64,000 nt of DNA from UBA7434 sp042090785 (GTDB taxonomy: Bacteria; Pseudomonadota; Gammaproteobacteria; Pseudomonadales; UBA7434), in assembly GCA_042090785.1 (NCBI GenBank), contig JBELIP010000006.1, positions 1 to 64,000 on the forward strand. Reading direction: 5' to 3'. The notes beneath the pieces are model-generated. The model ran no database searches and had not been told where the DNA came from. It saw nothing but the letters and a program-made list of their open reading frames with translations. This document shows, in pieces, positions 53,912-63,521 of this stretch; positions within the stretch are counted from its first letter, which is position 1; each line of letters opens with the position of its first letter. The position numbers and the translations under genes are program-made.

Positions 53912-56101
53912 TTATTTATCATCAACCAGATAGACAACATTGCCAGAAATACAGAGGCTCAAATCCTCATTTTGCGGTACTGGGTTCCCGCGCATATCAA
54001 TAATAGTCTGCCCCGGCTCTATATCAACAATGATATCGTCGCCGCTTGTCCAAAGCGCTTGAACGTTAGCTTGATCAGTTTCGACAGCTAATCGAAACAA
54101 CTTATTTTTTTCTGAAAAATGGCGAGTAATACCGCCCGCAAAAATGTTAATAAGAAATTTATAACAATAATAAGCGTCACGTTTTAAAAGCTCACCACCA
54201 AGGTTATTAACCAAACCATAACCGGGTGCAACTAATTGATGCCAATAACATTTTGTGACCCGACCTGTAGCAAGCATCATTAAGTAATAACGTACAAGAT
54301 AAGCCGCCTGCAAGGACTCACTTACCATACATTCACCTTGAGCCGGCGCCCAAAAATCCATCTCTTCAATGGGCCAATTTACTTCTGTAATATATAAATC
54401 ATTATTACTTTTGGGGCTTGCTCGCATAATCAAACTATAAAAGTTTATTTTCGAAATAGTATCAAACCCAAACTGCTTGTTTTCTGGAGCACCACGTCTA
54501 TCAACATAAAGCTGGGTAGCAACACCATTATAAAATATTGACCTGCAATGAAAGAGCGAGCGAATATAATAAGGCAGCTCAAAATCAATGATATTTCCGC
54601 CCAATAAATTTATTGAATTAAACTCTGCCTGCTTAAGATCTTGCGCCACTTTAAAAAACTTAAAGTATTCATCCTGAGAAACAAAACCCCATTTTCTTCT
54701 GTTTACTGAGTTTCCAATTTGAAAGCTATCAACCTTTTCGTGCAGACGAAGAAATATTTCTCGCATACGCTTTTTCGCGAGCGAAAAATCATTAACATGT
54801 TGTCGGTCTTGTAAAATATTGACCAGCACGCTCTTTTCAGAAAATTTGTCTATAAGACTAAAGTAGCTTTCGATATTATCAAAATCGCTTAGCGGAATTC
54901 GGATCAATATATCTTTAACGCCCAGCTCATCTACCATTGCCACTAATTGCTCATTACTCGGCGAGGTCTTAGCAGGAACAGGACTATCAACATTAACACA
55001 CAAACCAATAGCATTTATTTTTTTGCCCATTAATGTTCTTTTATTAAAGGCGAAGAAAAAAGCAAACACGGGCAGCAATAAAGAAGTTAAGGCCACTTTA
55101 AAATTGGAATATAGAGACAAGAAATATAGCTTTCGCTTAAATTTCACGTCTCGAATTTTATAGGGCTGATCAGAAAAATCACTCCATAAATAAGATGAAG
55201 CAGGAATGGTTTTAGGTGGCTTGAAAAACTGTTTTATTTTACGCTTTCTATCACGATGAATGCGCGCATAGGCAACTGCATTGAGTAACTCATCCTGACA
55301 CACTTTAACTGACGCACTTGCATTTTTTGCATATTCATTGGCAAACAAAGCTATATCTTCTAGCTTCGAACTTATCCTCGAAAAATTGCGGATTCCTGCC
55401 CGTGTTGACACAGACCCAAAACGCATACGATTAATATCGACAAGATTAAACCGGTATTTTCCATCAATTTTTTTAATGCAGACATTACCAGTACTATAAT
55501 CAAGGTGTAGAATTTTTTTGCTGTGCAAGTAATGAGTAAAAGCAACAAACTCTTTTAGCAATGCAGGCTTATTATCGACCTTATCATCAAGCACATCTCG
55601 AATTAGGTAATCGTAATTTAAATGGCTAGAAATAAAATAACTTTGTCGTAGGCGGCAGCCTTGATAAACCTCAAGATAACCTAAAGGCTGCGGCGTATTA
55701 ATCGATAAACTTTCAAGTAGAAATGAATATTCATACGAACGCCTTGCCTTACTTCTTCTAAAGTAATTATAAATAAACCCTTGTATTTTACCGGGAATCT
55801 TAAACGACTTTACTACCGTGCTAACATCGCCAAAGCATACTTTTTTAAGCGTATTACGATTACTTTGAATAAGAGATTCGCTAGCATCAAAGATTTTTTC
55901 GAACTCAGAAAGGCTTAAATTAATATCGAAGTGTTTAGCTGACAAAACAACTTTAATGGTTTGGCCATTTTCTTTTACTATTTTTATTACATCACGGCCG
56001 ATACTATTTTTTTTTGCAGACGCAGCGCCCGATAAAAAGTTCTCTCGAATATTAATAAAAAAAGATTTCTTTTTTAGCATATGGAAAAAATTACCACTCA
56101 A
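53912..56101 (-). CDS. LPS-kinase-like / glycoside-hydrolase-like fusion protein
   Basis: The 729-residue protein has three parts. Residues about 50-300 form an LPS/Kdo kinase-like (WaaP/InaA-type) domain with Lys98 (VVKSF), catalytic loop H199-L-D201-YSTG-N206 and metal Asp222 (LVDINR). A hydrophobic segment (334-353) follows. Residues about 360-690 look like a TIM-barrel glycoside hydrolase: E573 in ITEVNWPIE is the nucleophile candidate. The usual acid/base Asn-Glu is replaced by Asn464-Ser465 in QIGNSVNRRKWG. It starts at TTG 56101, directly after the msbA stop; ATG 56080 is an alternative. It probably acts on LPS or a related glycan at the inner membrane; the catalytic state of the second domain is uncertain. 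Confidence 0.75.
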   Translation of the reverse strand: MSGNFFHMLKKKSFFINIRENFLSGAASAKKNSIGRDVIKIVKENGQTIKVVLSAKHFDINLSLSEFEKIFDASESLIQSNRNTLKKVCFGDVSTVVKSFKIPGKIQGFIYNYFRRSKARRSYEYSFLLESLSINTPQPLGYLEVYQGCRLRQSYFISSHLNYDYLIRDVLDDKVDNKPALLKEFVAFTHYLHSKKILHLDYSTGNVCIKKIDGKYRFNLVDINRMRFGSVSTRAGIRNFSRISSKLEDIALFANEYAKNASASVKVCQDELLNAVAYARIHRDRKRKIKQFFKPPKTIPASSYLWSDFSDQPYKIRDVKFKRKLYFLSLYSNFKVALTSLLLPVFAFFFAFNKRTLMGKKINAIGLCVNVDSPVPAKTSPSNEQLVAMVDELGVKDILIRIPLSDFDNIESYFSLIDKFSEKSVLVNILQDRQHVNDFSLAKKRMREIFLRLHEKVDSFQIGNSVNRRKWGFVSQDEYFKFFKVAQDLKQAEFNSINLLGGNIIDFELPYYIRSLFHCRSIFYNGVATQLYVDRRGAPENKQFGFDTISKINFYSLIMRASPKSNNDLYITEVNWPIEEMDFWAPAQGECMVSESLQAAYLVRYYLMMLATGRVTKCYWHQLVAPGYGLVNNLGGELLKRDAYYCYKFLINIFAGGITRHFSEKNKLFRLAVETDQANVQALWTSGDDIIVDIEPGQTIIDMRGNPVPQNEDLSLCISGNVVYLVDDK

Positions 56102-57814
56102 TTAACTAAAAGACGCCTGATGTAACCGACTAAATCGACCACCCTTGTCCAGTAATTCTTTATAAGCGCCTTCCTCCACGAGCTTACCTTTTTCCATGAC
56201 TATAATACGATCTGCACGTTCTACCGTAGACAATCTATGCGCAATAACAATCGTTGTCCTGTCTTTCATTACCTTGGATAAAGCATCCTTGACCATTGCC
56301 TCGGATTCATTGTCTAGCGCTGACGTTGCCTCATCTAAGATCAAAATTGCTGCATCTTTTAAAAACGCTCTTGCAATTGCGAGACGCTGCCGTTGACCAC
56401 CAGAAAGCTTAATACCGTTTTCGCCAACATTGGTATCCAGTCCATCGGGAAGCTGTCTAATAAAGCTAGAAGCATAGGCACTATCTAACGCTTTCCAAAT
56501 TTCATCATCCGAATAATTTAAATCACCGTAGGCAATGTTGTTTCTTATAGTGTCATCAAAAAGCGCAATATTCTGATCCACTTTAGCAATATGCTTACGC
56601 AAGTTTTTTAATTTATATTTTTCTAACGGTGTGCCATCTAAAGTAATTTGACCACTTTCAATATCATAGGCGCGATAAATTAATGAAACCAAAGTGGACT
56701 TTCCGCTTCCGGACTCACCCACTAGAGCAATTGTTTCGCCATCTGTAATATTAAATGATAATCCTTTAAGCGCATGGGCCTCTGAATCCGGATATAAAAA
56801 AGATACATTTTGAAAACTTAACTGACCCTTAACGGCTTGTGCCTCATAATCACCAGCATCTCTTTCGGTTTCGGTATCTAACAAATCAAATACTAACTCT
56901 GCACCCACTAGGCCGCGTTGAATAATAACGTTTAGGCCACTCAATTGACGGATAGGCTTAGGCAACAAAGCAATCGCTGTTAAATAACCAATAAGATCAC
57001 CGGTAGTATTAGTAGCTAATGTCCCAGGCTGCAACAACATAAACACAACCAGCGCGACAGCCACAGCAATCACCAGCTGTGATACGGGTGTCACAATCGA
57101 TTCTATTTTCCTTACTTTCATCTGCATTTTAAAAGCTTGATTTAACGCCGTTTCATAACGCTTAATTTCATAGCTTTCTGCACCAAAACCACGAACAATA
57201 CTGTAATTAGAAATCAACTCTTTAGATACCTGCATGGCTCGCCCTAAAGCCCCTTCACTTCGTCTTGAGATATCTCGAAAGCGTCTTGCTGAGTAGCTCA
57301 CCATCAAAAACAATAATGGCGCGACAAATAAAAATATAAGCGATAGCTGCCAATTCAAATAAAACACATAACTCAGCAAGGCAATAACCGTTAATCCCTC
57401 GCTAATAAACTTTTTTAAAGCCGTAGTTATGGTTTCTCGTACCTGCTCAACACCCGAATTTAAACGATGTAAAAGCTGACCCTGACTATTTTTGCCATAA
57501 AATTTCGCCGGCAGTAATGTGAGGTGCTGAAAAACCTCATTTTTGAGATTGCGAATTAAAGTCGCACCGACAAAAGCATTAAAGTAATTTCCTAAAAACC
57601 AGCCAATTCCTCGCACCAAAAAAATACCCACTGCATATAAGGGCAATGTCCATCGAGCATCGGCATTATTAACTTCAATTGCCTCAATAATCAGCTCCAT
57701 AAGTTTTGCCAGCATTGGCTGGGAGGCAGCAAAAATAGCAAAACCAATAATACTTAACGCAAAATGAAACTGTAGCGGTTTAAGATAGGTTAATAATCTA
57801 AGGTAGGTATTCAT
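56102..57814 (-). CDS. msbA: Lipid A export ATP-binding/permease protein MsbA
   Basis: The 570-residue half-transporter has an N-terminal 6-TM ABC domain and a C-terminal ATPase. Motifs are Walker A GESGSGKST, signature LSGGQRQRLAIARAFL and Walker B ILILDEATSALD. MsbA flips lipid A-core across the inner membrane. The length and TM pattern match the MsbA family. The next gene starts at the adjacent base, so MsbA and the kinase fusion are coupled, consistent with a role in LPS maturation. Confidence 0.9.
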   Translation of the reverse strand: MNTYLRLLTYLKPLQFHFALSIIGFAIFAASQPMLAKLMELIIEAIEVNNADARWTLPLYAVGIFLVRGIGWFLGNYFNAFVGATLIRNLKNEVFQHLTLLPAKFYGKNSQGQLLHRLNSGVEQVRETITTALKKFISEGLTVIALLSYVFYLNWQLSLIFLFVAPLLFLMVSYSARRFRDISRRSEGALGRAMQVSKELISNYSIVRGFGAESYEIKRYETALNQAFKMQMKVRKIESIVTPVSQLVIAVAVALVVFMLLQPGTLATNTTGDLIGYLTAIALLPKPIRQLSGLNVIIQRGLVGAELVFDLLDTETERDAGDYEAQAVKGQLSFQNVSFLYPDSEAHALKGLSFNITDGETIALVGESGSGKSTLVSLIYRAYDIESGQITLDGTPLEKYKLKNLRKHIAKVDQNIALFDDTIRNNIAYGDLNYSDDEIWKALDSAYASSFIRQLPDGLDTNVGENGIKLSGGQRQRLAIARAFLKDAAILILDEATSALDNESEAMVKDALSKVMKDRTTIVIAHRLSTVERADRIIVMEKGKLVEEGAYKELLDKGGRFSRLHQASFS

Positions 57815-58153
57815 AACGAACAGTCACAATAATGAATTGGCAAAAAAAAACCAGAGGCCTTAACTTAAAATCATCACAACTAACGCTGCTAATAGTGATG
57901 CTCTGATAAGCGAAACTTTATCTTTTTTAGATTTTTAAACAGAAGAAAATCGTTTATCTAGAGGTAATTTCATCTGAAATAAATCTTTAATATCAATTGA
58001 GTCTAACGTAATACGATACCGTATACCACGCTGAAACCACTGCCATAAGAACGTTCGGGGCTTTCTAGCGCCCTATTCATTACATTGTGACATTGTTGTT
58101 TGTTTATATTTTGATTATGTCGAATATTTGCCTTTTCAGTGACTAATCGACAC
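57815..58153. other. Intergenic region upstream of msbA
   Basis: About 340 bp of AT-rich sequence without a credible gene. A small ATACG-ATAC-CGTAT hairpin lies near 58010-58023. The msbA promoter should be here, but no strong hexamer pair was identified. Confidence 0.35.
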
Positions 58154-58180
58154 AAAAAAGCCCTAACATGTAGGGCTTTT
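58154..58180 (-). terminator. Rho-independent terminator after ssb
   Basis: AAAAGCCCTA / TAGGGCTTTT forms a perfect 10-bp stem with a 5-nt loop. On the minus strand a T6 run follows. It starts 32 bp past the ssb stop. Confidence 0.85.
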
Positions 58181-58211
58181 AAACAAGCTAACTGTATTTT
58201 GAGCACAGAGC

Positions 58212-58691
58212 CTAGAACGGAATATCATCATCCCAGTCATCACCACCCGCCGGAGCAACCGCTGCTTGTGGCTGCTGAGGTGCTTGCTGCTGCTGACGAG
58301 GGGCCTGCTGCTGGAATTGCTGGCCTCCACCTGGCTGACCTTCACCCATGCCTCGGCTATCAAGCATCTGTAACTCGCGAGCAAAAATATCGGTTGAGTA
58401 ACGGTCTTGGCCGGTCTGCTTATCTTGATACTTGCGCGTTCGCAGCGACCCCTCAATATAAACCTTCGACCCTTTGTTTAAATATTGAGCAGCAATTTCA
58501 GCCAAACGACCATTAAATACCACACGGTGCCACTCGGTTCGCTCTTTTTGCTCACCCGTTTGCTTATCTTTCCAGCCTTCAGAGGTTGCCACGCTAATAT
58601 TGGTTAAAGAGCCGCCATCAGGGAATGTGCGAGTCTCAGGGTCTTGCCCCAAATTACCTACCAATATCACTTTGTTAATGCCACGCGCCAT
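58212..58691 (-). CDS. ssb: Single-stranded DNA-binding protein
   Basis: The 159-residue protein has the OB-fold N-terminus MARGINKVILVGNLGQDPET. WKDKQTGEQKERTEWHRVVF and YIEGSLRTRKYQD follow. A Gln/Pro/Gly-rich linker precedes the acidic tip DDDIPF, which docks partner proteins. It is divergent from uvrA, the common gammaproteobacterial layout. GGAGAGAG precedes the ATG. A terminator follows. Confidence 0.97.
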   Translation of the reverse strand: MARGINKVILVGNLGQDPETRTFPDGGSLTNISVATSEGWKDKQTGEQKERTEWHRVVFNGRLAEIAAQYLNKGSKVYIEGSLRTRKYQDKQTGQDRYSTDIFARELQMLDSRGMGEGQPGGGQQFQQQAPRQQQQAPQQPQAAVAPAGGDDWDDDIPF

Positions 58692-58733
58692 AGTCTCTCT
58701 CCGCTTTTACGGTTTAATTAATTTGAGCCACAA

Positions 58734-58763
58734 TATATACGATTCACGGGCTCAGCTCCACAA
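58734..58763 (-). promoter_or_regulatory. Candidate ssb promoter
   Basis: On the minus strand TTGTGG (58763-58758), an 18-bp spacer and TATATA (58739-58734) lie about 45 bp before the ssb ATG. Confidence 0.4.
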
Positions 58764-58850
58764 CCTTAACGCGCTATTCACAGTCTATTTTCAATCACAA
58801 TGAACTCATCAGCTTTCTAGGAATAATTCGATCTAAAACCATGCATAGCT

Positions 58851-58879
58851 TTGCTATCAACCGCCCCGATCTTTATACT
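58851..58879 (+). promoter_or_regulatory. Sigma-70-type uvrA promoter
   Basis: TTGCTA (58851-58856), 17-bp spacer, TATACT (58874-58879) gives a good sigma-70 match. It implies a leader of about 135 nt. No LexA-type CTGT-N8-ACAG site is seen in the whole ssb-uvrA gap. Confidence 0.55.
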
Positions 58880-59022
58880 TTCCTGTTCTGCGCTGCAAAA
58901 TTCGGTGCGCTCTTTGAATGGCTGAAATGTCAATGGATATGAGCCGTAATCAAGCGTAGGGCGTATATAGACTACTGATTCGCAGTGTATTCCAACCCTT
59001 GAACTCAAGCAGTGAAAAAAGC

Positions 59023-62004
59023 ATGGATAAAATTGTTGTCCGCGGTGCCCGCACCCACAACCTCAAAGATATTGATATTGAATTACCCCGCGATAGCTTC
59101 ATTGTTATCACTGGGTTGTCTGGTTCTGGTAAATCATCACTAGCTTTTGATACTTTGTATGCAGAAGGACAGCGTCGCTACGTCGAATCGCTATCCACTT
59201 ATGCCCGACAATTTTTATCCCTAATGGAAAAGCCCGATGTTGATCACATTGAAGGCTTATCACCGGCTATTTCCATTGAGCAAAAATCAACATCCCATAA
59301 CCCACGCTCAACCGTGGGCACCATTACCGAAATCTATGACTACCTGCGCCTATTATTCGCCCGCGCCGGCACGCCGCAGTGTCCGACTCACGACTTAACA
59401 CTCGAAGCACAAACTATTAGCCAAATGGTCGATGCTGTATTGGATCTACCTGAAGGCAGTAAAGTCATGCTGCTGGCGCCCATCATTAAAGATAGAAAAG
59501 GCGAACACTTAAAACTGTTTGATAAGTTAAAACAAGAGGGATTTGTCCGTGTGCGCGTCGATGGAGAAATCTATGATATTGATGAAGTCCCCGCCCTCAA
59601 GAAAAATTTTAAGCACTCGGTAGATGTTGTTGTTGACCGCTTCAAAGTACGCGACGATTTAAAACAACGTATAGCAGATTCATTCGAAACCGCGCTTGGT
59701 CTTGCCGAAGGCGTTGCCTGTATCGCTTTTATGGAAAGCGACCCTAACGATGAAACCACAAAGGATATGGTTTTTTCCGCAAACTATGCCTGCCCCGAAT
59801 GCGGCTATAGTCTTAACGAATTAGAACCTCGATTATTTTCATTTAACAACCCCGCTGGCGCCTGCCCTGACTGTGATGGCTTAGGTGTTAAACAATACTT
59901 TGATATCGATCGCGTGGTTCAATACCCTGACTCGAGCCTTGCCGAAGGCGCTATTCGTGGCTGGGATAAACGCAGCGTGTACTATTTTCATATGCTTACG
60001 TCACTGGCTGAGCACTTTGAGTTTTCAATTGATACACCCTTTAATACACTGAGCAAAAAACATCGCGAGACTATTTTATACGGCAGCAAAGAAGAAGTTG
60101 CTTTTTCTTATGTCAATGATCGCGGCGATATTTTCAAACGTACTCATGCATTCGAAGGCATTATCCCAAATATGGAGCGCCGCTACCGCGATACACAATC
60201 GCAAATGGTACGCGAAGATTTAACCAAGTTTATTAGCAACCAATGCTGCCCCGCCTGTGATGGCTCGCGCTTAAGACGCAGCGCAAGGCATGTTTTTGTT
60301 GACGGCTCTAATTTACCGCAAATTACTGCACTGCCTGTAACGGCGGCTTATGAATATTTCTCTACGCTAACGCTACCCGGCAAGCGCGGAAAAATTGCAG
60401 AAAAAATTGTTAAAGAAATCCATCAGCGTTTGGAATTTTTGGTTGATGTAGGGCTGAACTATTTAACCCTTGATCGCAATGCCGATAGTTTATCGGGCGG
60501 CGAGGCACAACGTATTCGGCTGGCTAGCCAAATTGGCGCGGGCTTAGTCGGTGTAATGTATATTCTGGATGAACCCTCTATTGGCTTACATCAGCGTGAT
60601 AACGAACGTTTACTTAAAACACTGACGCGCCTCAGAGATCTTGGTAACACAGTGATCGTAGTTGAACATGATGAAGATGCGATACGACAAGCCGACTATG
60701 TGATTGATATTGGTCCTGGTGCCGGTGTACATGGCGGCGAAGTGGTCGCTAAAGGCAGCGTAGAAAAAATTATGCGCGCTAAAAAATCCGTGACCGGACA
60801 GTATCTGTCGGGCAAAAAAGCGATTCAAGTTCCAGAAAAGCGACATCCTGTTAACCCAAAAGAACAAATCGTTTTATCCGGCGCTACCGGCAACAACCTG
60901 CAAAACGTTGATATTAATATACCGCTAGGTTTACTCACCTGCATTACGGGCGTATCGGGGTCCGGTAAATCAACATTGATTAACGGTACACTCTACCCCG
61001 CTGCTGCTACCGCATTAAACGGTGCGACAACGTTAAAGCCAGCGCCATATACAGAAATAGCAGGACTCGATAAACTCGATAAATGCATTGATATAGACCA
61101 AAGCCCTATCGGCCGTACGCCACGCTCAAATCCTGCTACGTACACAGGCATTTTTACGCCGGTTCGTGAACTATTTGCCGGCACCCAAGAAGCGCGTACT
61201 CGTGGCTACAAACCTGGCCGCTTTAGCTTTAACGTTAAAGGTGGCCGATGTGAAGCCTGTCAGGGTGATGGCGTTATCAAAGTAGAAATGCATTTTTTGC
61301 CGGATGTCTATGTCCCGTGCGATGTGTGTAAAGGTAAGCGCTATAATCGTGAAACCCTCGAGGTCACTTATAAAGGCAAAAATATTTTTGAAGTCTTAGA
61401 TATGACGGCAGAAGATGCCCTCGTGTTTTTTGCTGCAATACCCGTCATCGCTAAAAAACTACAAACATTGCAAGACGTTGGCTTAACCTATGTAAAATTG
61501 GGACAAGCAGCAACCACGCTATCAGGCGGTGAAGCGCAACGAGTTAAACTGGCTAAAGAGCTATCAAAACGGGATACCGGCCGCACGCTGTACATTCTTG
61601 ATGAGCCAACCACAGGCTTACATTTTGCCGATATACAGCAACTGCTCACGGTACTGCATCATTTACGTGATCGTGGCAACACCATTGTCATTATCGAGCA
61701 CAATCTCGATGTAATAAAAACAGCTGACTGGGTTATTGATTTAGGGCCAGAAGGCGGAAGTGGTGGTGGACAGATTATTGCTGAAGGAACGCCAGAAGCG
61801 ATTACCAAGATGAAGCACTCACATACAGGTAAATTCTTGAAGCCATTAGTTAAAAAAAACCAAGCATCAAAAACTGTCGCCGCTAAAAGTACTACTAAAA
61901 AGAACTCCGCTAAAAAAACGGCGGCGAAAAAAAGTACTGAAAAGAAAAGCACTGTAAAAAAATCTGCGTCTAAAAAACCCGCCGCGAAGAACACCAAAAA
62001 ATAA
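59023..62004 (+). CDS. uvrA: UvrABC system protein A with lysine-rich tail
   Basis: ATG 59023 (MDKIVVRGARTHNLKDID) is the family start; a TTG 24 bp upstream is less likely. The 993-residue excision-repair ATPase has two ABC modules with Walker A GLSGSGKSS and GVSGSGKST and signatures LSGGEAQRIRLA and LSGGEAQRVKLA. Zinc motifs are CPECG and CEACQGDG...CDVCKGKRY. After the usual end (about residue 942) comes a ~50-residue tail of Lys, Ala, Ser and Thr (61850-62001), absent from E. coli UvrA. The tail may add nonspecific DNA binding. Confidence 0.97.
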   Translation: MDKIVVRGARTHNLKDIDIELPRDSFIVITGLSGSGKSSLAFDTLYAEGQRRYVESLSTYARQFLSLMEKPDVDHIEGLSPAISIEQKSTSHNPRSTVGTITEIYDYLRLLFARAGTPQCPTHDLTLEAQTISQMVDAVLDLPEGSKVMLLAPIIKDRKGEHLKLFDKLKQEGFVRVRVDGEIYDIDEVPALKKNFKHSVDVVVDRFKVRDDLKQRIADSFETALGLAEGVACIAFMESDPNDETTKDMVFSANYACPECGYSLNELEPRLFSFNNPAGACPDCDGLGVKQYFDIDRVVQYPDSSLAEGAIRGWDKRSVYYFHMLTSLAEHFEFSIDTPFNTLSKKHRETILYGSKEEVAFSYVNDRGDIFKRTHAFEGIIPNMERRYRDTQSQMVREDLTKFISNQCCPACDGSRLRRSARHVFVDGSNLPQITALPVTAAYEYFSTLTLPGKRGKIAEKIVKEIHQRLEFLVDVGLNYLTLDRNADSLSGGEAQRIRLASQIGAGLVGVMYILDEPSIGLHQRDNERLLKTLTRLRDLGNTVIVVEHDEDAIRQADYVIDIGPGAGVHGGEVVAKGSVEKIMRAKKSVTGQYLSGKKAIQVPEKRHPVNPKEQIVLSGATGNNLQNVDINIPLGLLTCITGVSGSGKSTLINGTLYPAAATALNGATTLKPAPYTEIAGLDKLDKCIDIDQSPIGRTPRSNPATYTGIFTPVRELFAGTQEARTRGYKPGRFSFNVKGGRCEACQGDGVIKVEMHFLPDVYVPCDVCKGKRYNRETLEVTYKGKNIFEVLDMTAEDALVFFAAIPVIAKKLQTLQDVGLTYVKLGQAATTLSGGEAQRVKLAKELSKRDTGRTLYILDEPTTGLHFADIQQLLTVLHHLRDRGNTIVIIEHNLDVIKTADWVIDLGPEGGSGGGQIIAEGTPEAITKMKHSHTGKFLKPLVKKNQASKTVAAKSTTKKNSAKKTAAKKSTEKKSTVKKSASKKPAAKNTKK

Positions 62005-62041
62005 TTAACCGCACAGCGGGTCGTTTATTTTGGTCAGTGTT

Positions 62042-63148
62042 TTAGGCGACAATAAATGTCGCCTCTGATTTTTTGGCACGATACATTGCTTCATCAGCCG
62101 CTTTTAGTAACTGCTCTGGGCTCGCGCCATTTTCAGGGTAGCATGCAATACCAATACTGCAGCCAACGGTAATCGTTTCTCCCGAATAAGCAATCGGCTG
62201 AGCTAAAGCCGCACAAACCCTTTCAGCAAAGCTCTTTAGTTTCTCAGGTAATATCTCATCGCCATCAAGAATGACTGCAAACTCATCACCACCAATACGC
62301 GCTACAGTATCGGAAAGACGGACTACTTCTAATAAACGTACAGCCATTTCCTGTAATACAAAATCACCCACTCGGTGACCAAGATCATCATTAATAGGTT
62401 TGAATTTATCTAAATCGATATAGAGCAGTACAACCTCGCTACCGTTTCTTATTGAGCGATTTAATGCCTTTTCTAGCAAATCATCAAACATCATACGGTT
62501 ATACAAACCCGTTAACGAATCATGCGCGGCTAAATATTCATAGCGGACACGCTCTTCTTCTTTTTGAATACGAAGCGACTGATACATTTTATTAGTAGAT
62601 GACATTATGGCAATTAACATGACAAACGTTACCATCCAATTTGCATGCAAGTGCACCAAACGATAATTCATATCCAAATAAAGCGGTAATTGAATATCTT
62701 GCTCGCCAAGCCAAGCCGTTACCCAATAAACCATAACAGTGAGAAGCCCTACGACTAGACCGGCTAGGTTACCTAGCAAAACATAGGCAATTAAAATTGG
62801 GACCACTAAGAGTGGAAACACAGGTGAATACTCAACACCACCTGTTAGCAATATGGATATTGAAATTGCAGTAAATAAAATAACGATTAAAAAATAACTA
62901 TTAAAAACTAAATGGCCAAAAAAATGCAGATTCAAAATACCTAAGGCTAAAGCTAATGCTAGCAATAAAGTACTAAAGCCAGCAAAACTACGCGCGGCAT
63001 CACTTAACTCTGCAAAGAAAAAGAAATAACAAGAACTCATAACAAACGCTAACAGTGCCGCCAATAAAATAAAGCATAAAACACGTGCACGGTATAATGT
63101 TTCAAAATTGTTTGCTAATTTAATACTGATCAAATGATCCAAATCCAT
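62042..63148 (-). CDS. Membrane-bound diguanylate cyclase (GGDEF)
   Basis: ATG 63148 has AGGA 6 bp upstream and follows several in-frame codons with no site. The 368-residue protein has six or so TM segments (about 22-200). A cytoplasmic GGDEF domain follows, beginning AHDSLTGLYNRMMFDDLL. The active site RIGGDEFAVIL is intact, and an inhibitory I-site RLSD sits five residues before it. It should make c-di-GMP from two GTP with product inhibition. It is convergent with uvrA. PilZ proteins elsewhere could be effectors. Confidence 0.92.
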   Translation of the reverse strand: MDLDHLISIKLANNFETLYRARVLCFILLAALLAFVMSSCYFFFFAELSDAARSFAGFSTLLLALALALGILNLHFFGHLVFNSYFLIVILFTAISISILLTGGVEYSPVFPLLVVPILIAYVLLGNLAGLVVGLLTVMVYWVTAWLGEQDIQLPLYLDMNYRLVHLHANWMVTFVMLIAIMSSTNKMYQSLRIQKEEERVRYEYLAAHDSLTGLYNRMMFDDLLEKALNRSIRNGSEVVLLYIDLDKFKPINDDLGHRVGDFVLQEMAVRLLEVVRLSDTVARIGGDEFAVILDGDEILPEKLKSFAERVCAALAQPIAYSGETITVGCSIGIACYPENGASPEQLLKAADEAMYRAKKSEATFIVA

Positions 63149-63478
63149 AACTAGTCCTACCTCAGTCTCTAATCCTGAAAAACCTGACCCAACAACACAC
63201 CTCAATTAAGAGTCCGTTTTGCTGCTAAAATTACGGGTAAAATTATTTTTATTGAGCTTGAGGGCTTTCGCAATCCAATACGTTTTTACGTTAGCAATTT
63301 AAGGAATATTGCTGGGTATAAACTCTTTTGTAGGTAAAAAAACTTTTAAAAAGCTACGTTTAAAAAGTGCGATTTATAGCACTTAATAATAGCTCATATG
63401 TGAGCCGAGGATAGATTGAGTTGGCATTAGTAAACGAAACAATAGGCGTTTTTAATACAAACAAAAAAATTAAGCAAA
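63149..63478. other. Intergenic region upstream of the diguanylate cyclase
   Basis: About 330 bp of AT-rich sequence with no gene. It should hold the promoter of the cyclase gene; no confident site was picked. Confidence 0.4.
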
Positions 63479-63507
63479 AAAAAAGCCGAGACAGGCTCGG
63501 CTTTTTT
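63479..63507 (-). terminator. Terminator of the ribosomal operon after rplQ
   Basis: AAAAAAGCCGAG / CTCGGCTTTTTT forms a perfect 12-bp stem with loop ACAGG, flanked by A- and T-runs, so it can act on both strands. It lies 14 bp beyond the rplQ stop. Confidence 0.9.
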
Positions 63508-63521
63508 AAAAAAATGAGTGA

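Noticed and set aside
58969..58987. TACTG...CAGTG near-palindrome before uvrA as a LexA box
   Set aside because: The spacing between half-sites is too short for LexA, which needs CTGT-N8-ACAG.
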